Below are positions 16,676-25,176 of a stretch of 64,000 nucleotides of DNA, in pieces (positions within the stretch are counted from its first letter, which is position 1; every line of letters begins with the position of its first letter). Made by a program: the position numbers and the translations under genes. Origin of the DNA: Veillonellaceae bacterium SB90 (GTDB lineage: Bacteria > Bacillota > Negativicutes > Selenomonadales > Selenomonadaceae); NCBI GenBank assembly GCA_902364065.1, contig CABJCJ010000001.1:140310-204309 (forward strand). The letters run 5' to 3'. Below the pieces are notes generated by a model, which was given only the letters and a program-made list of their open reading frames with translations, was not told where the DNA came from and searched no databases.

Positions 16676-17572
16676 ATGTTAGAAGGGCGTGTCATCAAGG
16701 CCTACAACAGTTTTTTCTATGTGGCAACGTCAGAAGGATTGATTTCGTCCAAGCTGCGCGGCAAATTCAAGAAGACGCGCAAGAGCACGGGTGTTGTCCC
16801 GGGTGACCGCGTGGCCGTGGAACGCCTGCCAGAGGGCACGGGCGTCATCGAGCAGCTGCTGCCGCGCACCAATCTGCTGCGGCGTCCGGCTGTGGCCAAT
16901 CTCACGCAGGTCGTGCTGACCTTTGCGGCAGCTCAGCCGGATCTTCATCCGCTGCTGCTCAACCGTTTCCTCGTGCTGGCGGAATGGTCCGGCATTGAGA
17001 AGATCATGATCTGCGTGAATAAGATGGATCTCCTCAACAGTCCCTGGGAAGCATTCCTCTCGGCCTACGAGCGCATCGGCTATCCTGTCCTGCGCGTCTC
17101 GGCGCATACGGGAGCGGGCATTGAGGAACTCCGCGACCGCCTGCGCGGTGAGATTTCCGTTTTTGCCGGCCCTTCCGGTGTGGGAAAATCCTCGCTGATG
17201 AATACTATCGATCCGTCGCTCTCGCTGCAGACCGGCAAGGTCAGCGACAAGATCAAGCGCGGGCGTCATACGACCCGTGTGGCGGAACTGCTGCCGTATG
17301 AGGGAGGCTACATTGTCGATACGCCCGGTTTCAGCGCAATGGAACTCATGGAACTCGATACGGCGGATCTGCCGGACTGCTTCCCGGAGTTCCGTCCTTA
17401 CCTTGGCGCCTGCCGCTTCCAGCCCTGCAGCCACAGCCATGAACCAGGCTGTGCCGTCAAGGAAGCCGTGGAAAAAGGCGCGATTGACGAGGAACGCTAT
17501 CAGGCATATCTGAACATCCTGTCGGAAATAAAAGAAGGTCAATTGCTCGCGAGAAAGAAGGAATATAAATGA
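16676..17572 (+). CDS. rsgA: Ribosome small-subunit GTPase RsgA
   Basis: A 298-residue circularly permuted GTPase that helps the late assembly of the 30S subunit. An N-terminal OB fold (about 1-70) is followed by the permuted G motifs: NKMDLL (G4) near 115, GPSGVGKSSLMN (G1 P-loop) near 164 and DTPGF (G3) near 216. A C-terminal zinc site is CRFQPCSHSHEPGC near 245. Many PrkC-linked clusters in Firmicutes carry this gene next to the kinase. Its stop codon overlaps the rpe start by 4 bases. Confidence 0.96.
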   Translation: MLEGRVIKAYNSFFYVATSEGLISSKLRGKFKKTRKSTGVVPGDRVAVERLPEGTGVIEQLLPRTNLLRRPAVANLTQVVLTFAAAQPDLHPLLLNRFLVLAEWSGIEKIMICVNKMDLLNSPWEAFLSAYERIGYPVLRVSAHTGAGIEELRDRLRGEISVFAGPSGVGKSSLMNTIDPSLSLQTGKVSDKIKRGRHTTRVAELLPYEGGYIVDTPGFSAMELMELDTADLPDCFPEFRPYLGACRFQPCSHSHEPGCAVKEAVEKGAIDEERYQAYLNILSEIKEGQLLARKKEYK

Positions 17573-18219
17573 TTAAGATTGCACCATCCATCCTGTCGGC
17601 TGATTTTTCCCGCCTGGCTGAAGAAGTCAAGCGCGTGACGGACGCCGGTGCGGAATACATTCACATCGATGTTATGGACGGCACGTTCGTGCCGAATATC
17701 ACGCTCGGTTCGCCGGTCGTCAAGAGCCTGCGCAAGACGTCGGAGGCCGTCTTTGATGTGCATCTCATGGTCGAGCATCCTGAGACGCAGATTGAGGCCT
17801 TTGCTGATGCCGGTGCTGACATCATCACATTCCATGTCGAGGCTGCAAAGCACAGCCATCGCATCGTCCAGCAGATCAAGGCCGCTGGCTGCAAGGCAGG
17901 CATCGCCGTGAATCCGGGGACGAGTCTCGCGATGATCGAGGAACTGCTGCAGGATCTCGACATGGTTCTCATCATGACGGTGAATCCGGGCTTCGGCGGC
18001 CAGAAATTCATCGAGTCGCAGCTTGACAAGATCCACATGCTGCGTCACACAATCCAGGATATGGGCTTTGACTGCGACATCGAAGTCGATGGCGGCATCA
18101 ACGCGGAGACGAGCAAGCTGGTCCGCCAGGCCGGTGCCAATGTTCTCGTAGCCGGTTCTGCCATCTATGGCACTGATGATGTGGCCAAGTCCATCGCGGC
18201 CATTCGTGGCGATGCCTGA
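17569..18219 (+). CDS. rpe: Ribulose-phosphate 3-epimerase
   Basis: A 216-residue TIM-barrel enzyme interconverting ribulose 5-phosphate and xylulose 5-phosphate in the pentose phosphate pathway. Typical motifs are IAPSILSADFSRL at the N-terminus, HIDVMDGTFVPNITLG near 28 (metal ligands), HLMVEHPE, MTVNPGFGGQKFI near 138 and DGGINAETSKL near 173. The ATG overlaps the rsgA stop codon. The prkC-rsgA-rpe order is common in Firmicutes. Confidence 0.97.
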   Translation: MIKIAPSILSADFSRLAEEVKRVTDAGAEYIHIDVMDGTFVPNITLGSPVVKSLRKTSEAVFDVHLMVEHPETQIEAFADAGADIITFHVEAAKHSHRIVQQIKAAGCKAGIAVNPGTSLAMIEELLQDLDMVLIMTVNPGFGGQKFIESQLDKIHMLRHTIQDMGFDCDIEVDGGINAETSKLVRQAGANVLVAGSAIYGTDDVAKSIAAIRGDA

Positions 18220-18287
18220 GGAGATGTTCCTGTTTCAATTTTAGATTCAGTCCGGCAATTCCCGCCGGGTAAGGAGTATCCAGAGAT
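18220..18287 (+). other. Short leader before queC
   Basis: This 68-base gap contains a small hairpin CCGGC-AATTCCC-GCCGG (18252-18268) followed closely by an AAGGAG-like ribosome site. I looked for a preQ1 riboswitch, expected for some queuosine genes, and saw no convincing class I or class II pattern. No clear promoter was found, so queC may be read from upstream. Confidence 0.3.
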
Positions 18288-18971
18288 ATGGAAAAAGCAG
18301 TCGTTTTACTTTCGGGAGGCCTTGACAGCTGCACGTGCATGGCAGTCGCCAAGTCCAAGGGATATGAGGTATATCCCATCAGTTTCAATTATCACCAGCG
18401 TCACAGCATTGAACTTGAGGGCGCGAAGAAGATAGCCGCCTTTTACGGTGTCAAGAAACATCTGATCATCGAGACGAACATGGAGGCCATTGGCGGTTCG
18501 GCACTGACAGATGAGCACATCGAGGTGCCGGAAGGCGATGTCAACCGCACGTCGGTGCCGCCGACGTACGTGCCGGCCCGCAACCTGATTTTCCTTTCGT
18601 ATGCGATGGGCTATGCGGAAGTGCTCGGCGCAACGCATGTCTACATCGGCGTCAATTCCGTCGATTATTCGGGCTACCCGGACTGCCGCCCGGAATTCAT
18701 CCAGAAGTTCCAGGCGCTGGCGGATTACGCGACGACGGCCACGGCTGTCAAGGGACAGCACATCACCATCGAGACGCCGCTGCAGGATCTTTCGAAGAAG
18801 GATATCGTCCTTTTGGGCACGAAACTTGGTGCGCCGTTCCAGTTTACGCACAGCTGCTACAAGGGCGGCGAGAAGGCCTGCGGTGTCTGTGACAGCTGCA
18901 AGCTGCGCCTGCGCGGCTTTGCGGAAGCGGGCGTCGAGGATCCCGTCCCGTATGAGACGAGGGATATCTGA
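18288..18971 (+). CDS. queC: 7-cyano-7-deazaguanine synthase QueC
   Basis: A 227-residue ATP-dependent enzyme that converts 7-carboxy-7-deazaguanine and ammonia to preQ0 on the queuosine route. The PP-loop motif LLSGGLDSCT is at residues 6-15. A C-terminal zinc site is formed by Cys190, then CGVCDSC near 198-204. The length is normal. The stop codon overlaps the folE2 start by one base, so the two are cotranscribed. queD and queE are not in the window. Confidence 0.97.
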   Translation: MEKAVVLLSGGLDSCTCMAVAKSKGYEVYPISFNYHQRHSIELEGAKKIAAFYGVKKHLIIETNMEAIGGSALTDEHIEVPEGDVNRTSVPPTYVPARNLIFLSYAMGYAEVLGATHVYIGVNSVDYSGYPDCRPEFIQKFQALADYATTATAVKGQHITIETPLQDLSKKDIVLLGTKLGAPFQFTHSCYKGGEKACGVCDSCKLRLRGFAEAGVEDPVPYETRDI

Positions 18972-19765
18972 TGCGCGACGTACAGAATCAGACAGATGCC
19001 CGCGGCATCGCCATCCAGCGCGTCGGCATCAAGGATGCGCATCTGCCGTTCCTGATCAAGACAAAGGATGGTGGTTTCCAGCAGGTGCTGGCGCGTATCC
19101 GCTTTACGGTGTCGCTGCCGATGGAGTACAAGGGCACGCATATGAGCCGTTTCCTCGAAATCCTCATGCCGTGGAGTACGAAGCCGCTGGCTGAACCGGA
19201 AATGGAAGCCATGCTGGAGGAGGCGTTGGAACGACTCGATGCCCAGTCGGCAGAAGTAGAGCTCGCGTTCAAATACTTCATTGACAAGTATGCGCCAGTC
19301 AGTGGACGCCGTTCCATTCTTGACCTCGATTGCCGCTTCAAGGGGACGAAGCGGCGGGGGGAGGCCATGGTTTTTGAGCTCGGCGTCGATGTGCCGTTTA
19401 CCTCTCTCTGCCCCTGCAGCAAGGAAATCTCCGCTTACGGGGCGCATAACCAGCGTTCGGTCTGCCGCGTGGAAGTCCGCTTCCAGCCGGGAGAAGAATG
19501 CATTTTCATCGAGGATCTGGCAAAGCTCGTGGAGGCTCAGGGGTCGTCACCCATCTATCCGCTGCTCAAGCGCGAGGATGAAAAATACGTGACGGAAGCC
19601 GCTTACGAGAATCCGAAATTCGTGGAGGATATCCTGCGCGATACGGTGCTTGCCCTGCGCAAGCTGCCTGGCATCGCCTGGTTTTCCCTGGCATGTGAGA
19701 ATTATGAGTCGATCCACAACCACAATGCCTTTGCGGCTCATGAGGAGTACGTCGCCCGGCCGTAA
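18971..19765 (+). CDS. folE2: GTP cyclohydrolase FolE2 (type IB)
   Basis: A 264-residue GTP cyclohydrolase I of the FolE2 type, which makes 7,8-dihydroneopterin triphosphate from GTP for folate and for queuosine. The family signature around the metal Cys is present as SLCPCSKEISAYGAHNQRS near residue 144. IAWFSLACENYESIHNHNAFA near the C-terminus is also typical. FolE2 enzymes can use several divalent metals and often replace zinc-dependent FolE. Linkage to queC suggests supply of the first queuosine intermediate. Confidence 0.95.
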   Translation: MRDVQNQTDARGIAIQRVGIKDAHLPFLIKTKDGGFQQVLARIRFTVSLPMEYKGTHMSRFLEILMPWSTKPLAEPEMEAMLEEALERLDAQSAEVELAFKYFIDKYAPVSGRRSILDLDCRFKGTKRRGEAMVFELGVDVPFTSLCPCSKEISAYGAHNQRSVCRVEVRFQPGEECIFIEDLAKLVEAQGSSPIYPLLKREDEKYVTEAAYENPKFVEDILRDTVLALRKLPGIAWFSLACENYESIHNHNAFAAHEEYVARP

Positions 19766-19794
19766 GGCGATGTGCCGGCAGGAATGGAGTTTTC

Positions 19795-20781
19795 ATGAAT
19801 AAGTTTTACAAGCGTTTTTTCATATTGATCCTGCTCGTGCTCGTGATTTCGGGAACGGTCATTTACACGACGGTCGATATCAATACGCTCAAGAATCTCG
19901 ACCGGTTCAAGAGCTGGTCGATTGCACTGGCCCTGTTTGCGGTTTCATTGGGACTCTTCTTTGATGGCAGCCGCCTGATGCATCTCGTGAAGATCTCGGG
20001 TGAGAAAATCACGCTCTATCAGGCGGTGCAGGTCATATTCGGCAATTACTTCCTGGCGCTCCTGACCCCGGGGGCTACGGGCGGCGCCGTCGCACAGCTC
20101 ATGTTCCTGCGCCATGCGGGCGTGCCGACGGGCAAAGCTGCCGTCCTGGTCATCGTGCGGACCATCCTGTCCATTTTCTTCCTGATCTTATGCATGCCCT
20201 TCATTTTCATGCATGATTCAGGCATCGTGCCCGGCATCTCGAACGATACGTTGATGGCCATTACGATTACAGCCTTCGTCGTCATCGTCATCATGGTGGT
20301 GGGAGCAAGGCGCGGCTATCTCGATTACCTCGTCATCCGGCTGACGCGGAACATGAAGCGTCAGCGCCGCATCAAGGTTTTCGCCTTCTACCGCGATACG
20401 AAGAGCGCCATCGCCCTACTTGCGGCTTCGCCGAAATCCATGCTGCTGGTCTTCGTGGAGTCAGGGCTCAACCTGCTCTGCATTTATGCCATTGTGCCCT
20501 GCCTGCTGCTGGGACTTGGCGTCACGGATGCGGACTGGTACAGCGTCATGGGACGCATGATTTTCCTGAACATGTTGCTGTACTTCACGCCGACGCCAGG
20601 CGGCTCCGGCGTCGCAGAGGGCGGTTTTGTGCTTCTGTTCAGCGACACGGTCCCGGCGGGCACCGTCGGCATCGTGGCCGTCTGCTGGCGCTTGATTGCC
20701 GAATACATCCCGTTCCTCGTCGGGCTCTACTACACGCTGACGGTCTTTGGACGCGATTTCCTCAACCGCCAGCTGCGCTGA
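19795..20781 (+). CDS. Flippase-like / UPF0104 family membrane protein
   Basis: A 328-residue protein with about eight membrane segments belonging to the lysylphosphatidylglycerol synthase transmembrane / UPF0104 family. Recognisable family pieces are LALLTPGATGGAVAQLMFLR near residue 87 and YFTPTPGGSGVAEGGFVLLF near 262. Members are membrane proteins often proposed to move lipids, but the substrate is unknown and no synthase domain is attached here. It follows folE2 by 29 bases and precedes the cobalamin genes by 46. A role in either pathway is not evident; it is probably a passenger in the transcript. Confidence 0.8.
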   Translation: MNKFYKRFFILILLVLVISGTVIYTTVDINTLKNLDRFKSWSIALALFAVSLGLFFDGSRLMHLVKISGEKITLYQAVQVIFGNYFLALLTPGATGGAVAQLMFLRHAGVPTGKAAVLVIVRTILSIFFLILCMPFIFMHDSGIVPGISNDTLMAITITAFVVIVIMVVGARRGYLDYLVIRLTRNMKRQRRIKVFAFYRDTKSAIALLAASPKSMLLVFVESGLNLLCIYAIVPCLLLGLGVTDADWYSVMGRMIFLNMLLYFTPTPGGSGVAEGGFVLLFSDTVPAGTVGIVAVCWRLIAEYIPFLVGLYYTLTVFGRDFLNRQLR

Positions 20782-20827
20782 CTGCCTGATCGGCAAGATA
20801 ACATGATTTTTCAAAGGAGGATGAGAG

Positions 20828-21937
20828 ATGGGCGAGAAGGTTTTGCGCGGCGGCTATACCACCGGGGCCTGCGCGGCGGCTGGTGTCAAGGCTGCCCTGC
20901 TTTACGCGCAGGGCAGGCCGTGGCAGGTCGTGACGCTTATGGCGCTTGACGGCACGATGCTGACGATACCCGTGCGCGCGGTCTGCCGCACGCAGCAGGG
21001 GCTGCAGGCTGAAGTCATCAAGGAGTCCGGTGATGATCCCGATATCACGAATGGCGTCTCGGTCTTCACGACGGTTTGCCGGCGGGAGGATGAGGAGCCC
21101 ATGCGCTTTGCGGCGGGAGAGGGCATCGGCACGGTGACGAAGCCGGGCCTTTCGGTACCCGTCGGCGAGCCTTCCATCAATCCGGGGCCGCGCAGACTCA
21201 TGCGCCGGGCGGCGGAAGATGTCCTCGGCACGAGTGCGGGCCTTTCCGTGACGATCGCGATCCCGGCCGGGCGGGAACTGGCCAGGAAGACGCTCAATCC
21301 CGTGCTCGGCATCGAAGGCGGCATTTCCGTCATCGGCACGACGGGCGTCCTGCGCCCCATGTCGGAAGAGGGCTTCAAGAATTCGCTGGTGCCGCAGATT
21401 GATGTGGCGCTGGCAGCGGGCTATCAGGACCTCGTCTTCGTGCCGGGCAAGATCGGCGAGCGTCTGGCCCTTTCCTGGGGCCTGCCGCGGGAAGCCATCG
21501 TCGAGACCAGCAATTTCATTGGCTTCCTGCTTGAAGCAGCTGCCGACCGTCATGTTTCCCGCGTGCTGCTTCTCGGGCATATCGGCAAGCTCGTCAAAGT
21601 GGCCGCGGGAATTTTTTATACGCATAACCGCATCGCCGATGCGCGTCTCGAAACGATGGCGGCGTATGGCGCTGCGGCGGGCCTTGAGACGCAGGATGTG
21701 CAAAGGGTCCTCGCGAGCAATACGACAGAAGATGCCCTGGCGGTCCTGCGGGAAGCGGGCCTCCTGCCAGGCGTTTGCCACACCTTGGCGGAGCGTGCCG
21801 GTGAGCGTGCTGAGCGCTACTTGTTCGGGCGCATGCAGGTCGGTGTGGCCATGATGACCATGCAGGGCGAGCTCCTTGGCATGAATGAAACAGCGGAAGC
21901 AATCGGGAGGGATTACGGATGGAATCAGAAGGTCTGA
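20828..21937 (+). CDS. cbiD: Cobalt-precorrin-5B C1-methyltransferase CbiD
   Basis: A 369-residue enzyme of the anaerobic (early cobalt insertion) cobalamin pathway that methylates C1 of the ring. It begins LRGGYTTGACAAAGVKAALL-like (residues 5-24), has SGDDPDITNG near 60 and GEPSINPGPRRLM near 116, and has LLGHIGKLVKVAAGIFYTHN near 248, all typical of CbiD. It opens the corrinoid cluster with an AAAGGAGG ribosome site. The gap before it is only 46 bases, too short for a cobalamin riboswitch. It overlaps cbiE by 19 bases. Confidence 0.97.
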   Translation: MGEKVLRGGYTTGACAAAGVKAALLYAQGRPWQVVTLMALDGTMLTIPVRAVCRTQQGLQAEVIKESGDDPDITNGVSVFTTVCRREDEEPMRFAAGEGIGTVTKPGLSVPVGEPSINPGPRRLMRRAAEDVLGTSAGLSVTIAIPAGRELARKTLNPVLGIEGGISVIGTTGVLRPMSEEGFKNSLVPQIDVALAAGYQDLVFVPGKIGERLALSWGLPREAIVETSNFIGFLLEAAADRHVSRVLLLGHIGKLVKVAAGIFYTHNRIADARLETMAAYGAAAGLETQDVQRVLASNTTEDALAVLREAGLLPGVCHTLAERAGERAERYLFGRMQVGVAMMTMQGELLGMNETAEAIGRDYGWNQKV

Positions 21938-22602
21938 ACCAGGAACGGGCAGTGCTGCCGTCGCATCGCATCGTCGTGGCCGGCATCGGGCCAGGGAATC
22001 CTCATTACATGGTTCCCGCGGCCCGGGCTGCCATAGAGGAGGCCCGCGTGCTCGTGGGCGGCCGCCGTGCGCTCGCACAGTTTGCCCGGCCGGCTGGCAG
22101 CGGGCAGGAAACCATGGCAGTGACGCGGGATATTGCAGGCGTCATGGCTTTCATCAAAAGCCATCTTGCGGCCTCTGACGTCGTGGTCATGGTATCGGGC
22201 GATCCCGGCTATTATTCGCTGCTCGATGCGCTGCGCCGCTGCTTCCCGCCTGCATGCCTGAAGGTGATCCCGGGAATCAGCGCGATGCAGCTGGCCTTTG
22301 CGCGGCTGGCCCTGCCCTGGCATGAAGCGACGCTCCTGTCCTTCCACGGCAGGCGGCCGCAGGATGCGCAGCTTGCATACCGGCCCGGGCGCATCCTCGG
22401 ACTCTTGACGGATGCGCATTACACCTCGCATACGATTCCCGCCATACTGCTGGCAGCCGGCTGGCCCGCGGATACAGGACTTTACATCTGCGCCCGTCTT
22501 TCCTATGAGGATGAAGCGGTTACGGCGACGACGCTCGGCGAAGCGGCTTCCCTGCCGGAAGTCGTGAGCTCCGTGCTCGTCGTCGTGGCGCCGGAGCCGT
22601 AG
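21919..22602 (+). CDS. cbiE: Cobalt-precorrin-7 C5-methyltransferase CbiE
   Basis: A 227-residue tetrapyrrole methylase that uses SAM to methylate C5 of the corrin ring. Family features are VVAGIGPGNPHYMVPAA near residue 17 (first SAM loop), VVMVSGDPGYYSL near 90 and VIPGISAMQLAFARL near 116. The start overlaps the end of cbiD, and a GGGAGGGA ribosome site lies inside cbiD. CbiE and CbiT, which are fused in some bacteria as CobL, are separate genes here. Confidence 0.95.
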   Translation: MESEGLNQERAVLPSHRIVVAGIGPGNPHYMVPAARAAIEEARVLVGGRRALAQFARPAGSGQETMAVTRDIAGVMAFIKSHLAASDVVVMVSGDPGYYSLLDALRRCFPPACLKVIPGISAMQLAFARLALPWHEATLLSFHGRRPQDAQLAYRPGRILGLLTDAHYTSHTIPAILLAAGWPADTGLYICARLSYEDEAVTATTLGEAASLPEVVSSVLVVVAPEP

Positions 22603-22640
22603 GAGAGCACGAGTCCAGAAGCTTGAGAGGAGGAAATCTT

Positions 22641-23225
22641 ATGGAATTTGGCATCGATGACGCCCAATTCATTCGCGGCAATGTGCCGATGACAAAGCAG
22701 GAGATTCGCATCCTGACAATCGTCAAGGCGCATATCCACCGTGCGGATATCGTCTATGACATCGGAGCCGGTACGGGCTCTCTTTCCATCGAGGCGGCCA
22801 ATCTGGCGCCTGAAGGCAGGGTATATGCCCTCGAGCGCAATGCGGAAGCCGTCGCACTCATCGAGGCGAACAAGAAACACTTCGGCATTGCGAATGTCGA
22901 GGCGCTGCATGCGGAAGCTCCAGCCGGTCTTGACGAACTGCCAGCGCCCAACGTCGTGCTGATCGGCGGCAGCGGCAAGCACCTCAATGCCATTCTCGAG
23001 GCCGTGACGGAAAAGCTCGTGCCGGGAGGACGCATCGTTCTCAACTGCATCACGCTGCAGACGGTTATGACTGCCATTTCCTTCATGCGCCGTCACGAGG
23101 ACATCTATACGTACGATGCCATCCAGGTGCAGGTCAGCCGCCTGCAGCGCGTCGGTCCGTACGACATGGCCAAGGCCATGAATCCCATCTACATCATCAC
23201 TTGCACAAAAGGAGGAACGAACTGA
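22641..23225 (+). CDS. cbiT: Cobalt-precorrin-6B C15-methyltransferase (decarboxylating) CbiT
   Basis: A 194-residue class I SAM methyltransferase that methylates C15 and decarboxylates the C12 acetate side chain. The glycine-rich SAM motif YDIGAGTGSLSIEAA lies near residue 37, and the start MEFGIDDAQFIRGNVPMTKQ is typical. An upstream in-frame TTG at 22623 is rejected because GAGAGGAGGAAA (22625-22636) is the ribosome site for the ATG at 22641. cbiF follows with no gap. Confidence 0.96.
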   Translation: MEFGIDDAQFIRGNVPMTKQEIRILTIVKAHIHRADIVYDIGAGTGSLSIEAANLAPEGRVYALERNAEAVALIEANKKHFGIANVEALHAEAPAGLDELPAPNVVLIGGSGKHLNAILEAVTEKLVPGGRIVLNCITLQTVMTAISFMRRHEDIYTYDAIQVQVSRLQRVGPYDMAKAMNPIYIITCTKGGTN

Positions 23226-23981
23226 ATGGTTCATATTGTTGGAGCAGGTCCCGGCGACCCGGAACTCATCACGGTCAAGGGACAGCGCTATCTAAAGGAA
23301 GCCGATGTCGTCATCTATGCGGGCTCGCTCGTCAATCCGCAGCTGCTCGACTGCTGCCGCAGTGATGCCAAGATCCTGAACTCTGCGCATATGACGCTGC
23401 CGGAGGTCGTGGCAGCCGTGGAAGAAGCCGAGCAGGCGGGCAAGATGACCGTGCGCCTGCATACGGGTGATCCCGCCATCTACGGAGCCATCCAGGAACA
23501 GATGGATGCCTTCGAGAAGCGCGGCATCGCCTATGATGTCGTCCCGGGCGTCAGTTCGTTCCTGGCTACGGCAGCGGCTTTGAAGCAGGAATACACGCTG
23601 CCCGGCATCTCGCAGACCGTCATCATCACGCGCCAGGAAGGCCGCACGCCGGTGCCGGAGCGCGAGAAGCTTCGGAGTCTGGCTGCGCATCAGGCGACGA
23701 TGTGCATCTTCCTTTCCATCACGATGCTCGAGGATGTCGTCAAGGAACTCATCGCCGGCGGCTATGAGGAAACGACGCCGATTGCCATCGTGCAGAAGGC
23801 TTCGTGGCCGGATCAGAAAATCGTGCGCGCCACGCTTTCCACCATCTGTGAGGCCATCGAGGGCAAAGGCATCGACCGCACGGCCATGATTGTCGTCAGC
23901 CGCTGCCTCGGCTCCGATTACGAGCTGTCACGCCTTTACGCGCCGGAATTCTCGCATATGTTCCGCAAGGCCTCGAAATGA
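23226..23981 (+). CDS. cbiF: Cobalt-precorrin-4 C11-methyltransferase CbiF
   Basis: A 251-residue tetrapyrrole methylase acting at C11. The start VHIVGAGPGDPELITVKGQR is the first SAM loop. VRLHTGDPAIYGAIQEQMDA near residue 77 and YDVVPGVSSFLATAAALKQEY-like sequence near 103 are family signatures, as is TVIITRQEGRTPVPE near 133. It directly follows cbiT and overlaps cbiG by 4 bases. Confidence 0.96.
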   Translation: MVHIVGAGPGDPELITVKGQRYLKEADVVIYAGSLVNPQLLDCCRSDAKILNSAHMTLPEVVAAVEEAEQAGKMTVRLHTGDPAIYGAIQEQMDAFEKRGIAYDVVPGVSSFLATAAALKQEYTLPGISQTVIITRQEGRTPVPEREKLRSLAAHQATMCIFLSITMLEDVVKELIAGGYEETTPIAIVQKASWPDQKIVRATLSTICEAIEGKGIDRTAMIVVSRCLGSDYELSRLYAPEFSHMFRKASK

Positions 23982-25084
23982 GGACGGCGGTCTTTGCCCT
24001 GACGCAGCAGGGCGTGCAGTGCGCCGGACGCGTGCTTTCCTGTCTGGAGGAAGGTGCAGAGCTTTTTCTGCCCGAACGCTTTCTGGCCCTGCAGGATGCT
24101 CCTGCCGCTTCTCTGCCTGCTGCGGCGGATAAGATCCATGGCTTTGCACGTCTGCGTCCTGCCGTGCAGCAGGTATTTCCGCGCGTCGAGGCTATGGTGT
24201 TCATCATGGCCACGGGCATCGTCGTGCGCATGATTGCGCCGCTGCTCAGGAACAAGCTCGAGGATCCTGCCGTCGTGGTGCTCGACGAACAGGGACATCA
24301 CGTCATCAGCCTCCTTTCCGGCCACGTGGGCGGGGCCAACAGCTTGACACACCTGCTGGCGGGGGCGCTAGGCGCGGATCCCGTCATCACGACGGCCACC
24401 GATGTGGAAGGCCTCATGGCGCCCGACGCCTGGGCCTCAGGCCTCGGGCTCAGGCCCTGGCCAAAGCCGCATATCCAGACGGTCAATACGGCCCTGCTCG
24501 AGAAGAGGCCTCTTCCGTATTACGTTTCCCCGGGGATGCCTGCGAGGGAAACATATGAGGGCTGGCTGACTGCACACGGCCTCGACTGGCAGATACAAGA
24601 CGGGCGGGCCGTGCAGAAGGGGCCGGCTGTCATCCTTGCACCAGAGCGGGAACTGCCGCCTCTGCAGGCTGTGCCGGATGATGTGCTCTGCCTCGTGCCG
24701 AGGCCTCTTCTGGCAGGTGTCGGCTGCAAGCGAGGCATGAGCGCCGCACACATCCTGGAGGCTCTGCAGGAAGCCTGCCGGCGCATCGGCATGCCGCTGG
24801 CGCGCATTGCCGCTCTCGGCAGCACGGACGTCAAGTCGGACGAAGCCGGCCTGCTGGCAGCTGCCGCTGAACTGACACGTCCTCTTCATTTTTTCTCGCA
24901 GAAGGAGCTGGCAGAGGCCATTGCCGCTTACGGCCTGCAGGAGTCGCCTTTTGTCAAGAAGACCATCGGCGTCGGCAATGTCTGCGAAGCGGCAGCCGCC
25001 TGCTGCAGTAAAGGGCGCGTGCACTTTGCGCTGCTCAAGACACGCTTTGCGGGCGTGACGGTGGCGCTGGCCTGGGGCAGCTGA
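23978..25084 (+). CDS. cbiG: Cobalt-precorrin-5A hydrolase CbiG
   Basis: A 368-residue protein that opens the delta-lactone of cobalt-precorrin-5A and releases acetaldehyde, an oxygen-independent ring contraction step. The N-terminal part (MRTAVFALTQQGVQCAGRVL), the middle motif VFIMATGIVVRMIAPLL near residue 70 with LSGHVGGANSLTHLLA near 108, and the C-terminal CobE-like part with GVGCKRGMSA near 247 and TIGVGNVCEAAAA near 329 are all present. It ends the first block of the cluster; a 92-base gap with a promoter follows. Confidence 0.93.
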   Translation: MRTAVFALTQQGVQCAGRVLSCLEEGAELFLPERFLALQDAPAASLPAAADKIHGFARLRPAVQQVFPRVEAMVFIMATGIVVRMIAPLLRNKLEDPAVVVLDEQGHHVISLLSGHVGGANSLTHLLAGALGADPVITTATDVEGLMAPDAWASGLGLRPWPKPHIQTVNTALLEKRPLPYYVSPGMPARETYEGWLTAHGLDWQIQDGRAVQKGPAVILAPERELPPLQAVPDDVLCLVPRPLLAGVGCKRGMSAAHILEALQEACRRIGMPLARIAALGSTDVKSDEAGLLAAAAELTRPLHFFSQKELAEAIAAYGLQESPFVKKTIGVGNVCEAAAACCSKGRVHFALLKTRFAGVTVALAWGS

Positions 25085-25115
25085 GCGGCAGGGTCTAGGG
25101 CATAGCCGTTGTTTA

Positions 25116-25124
25116 TGGTATAAT
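25116..25124 (+). promoter_or_regulatory. Internal extended -10 promoter before cbiH
   Basis: TATAAT at 25119-25124 preceded by TGG gives an extended -10 element. No good -35 box lies 17 bases upstream (TAGGGC). This is in the only gap of more than 60 bases inside the corrinoid cluster and would start transcription near 25131, about 46 bases before cbiH. It suggests that cbiH onward can be expressed separately from cbiDETFG. Confidence 0.6.
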
Positions 25125-25176
25125 TGGAAAAGAGTTTTGCTTGGAGCAGGACAATGGATTTTTCAGGAGGTTTTTC

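Noticed and set aside
18220..18287. preQ1 riboswitch before queC
   Set aside because: Only a small CCGGC/GCCGG hairpin is present; the A-rich tail and pseudoknot pattern of preQ1 riboswitches are not visible.
20782..20827. Cobalamin riboswitch before cbiD
   Set aside because: The gap is 46 bases, far shorter than the riboswitch (about 180-200 bases), and no B12-box-like sequence was seen there.
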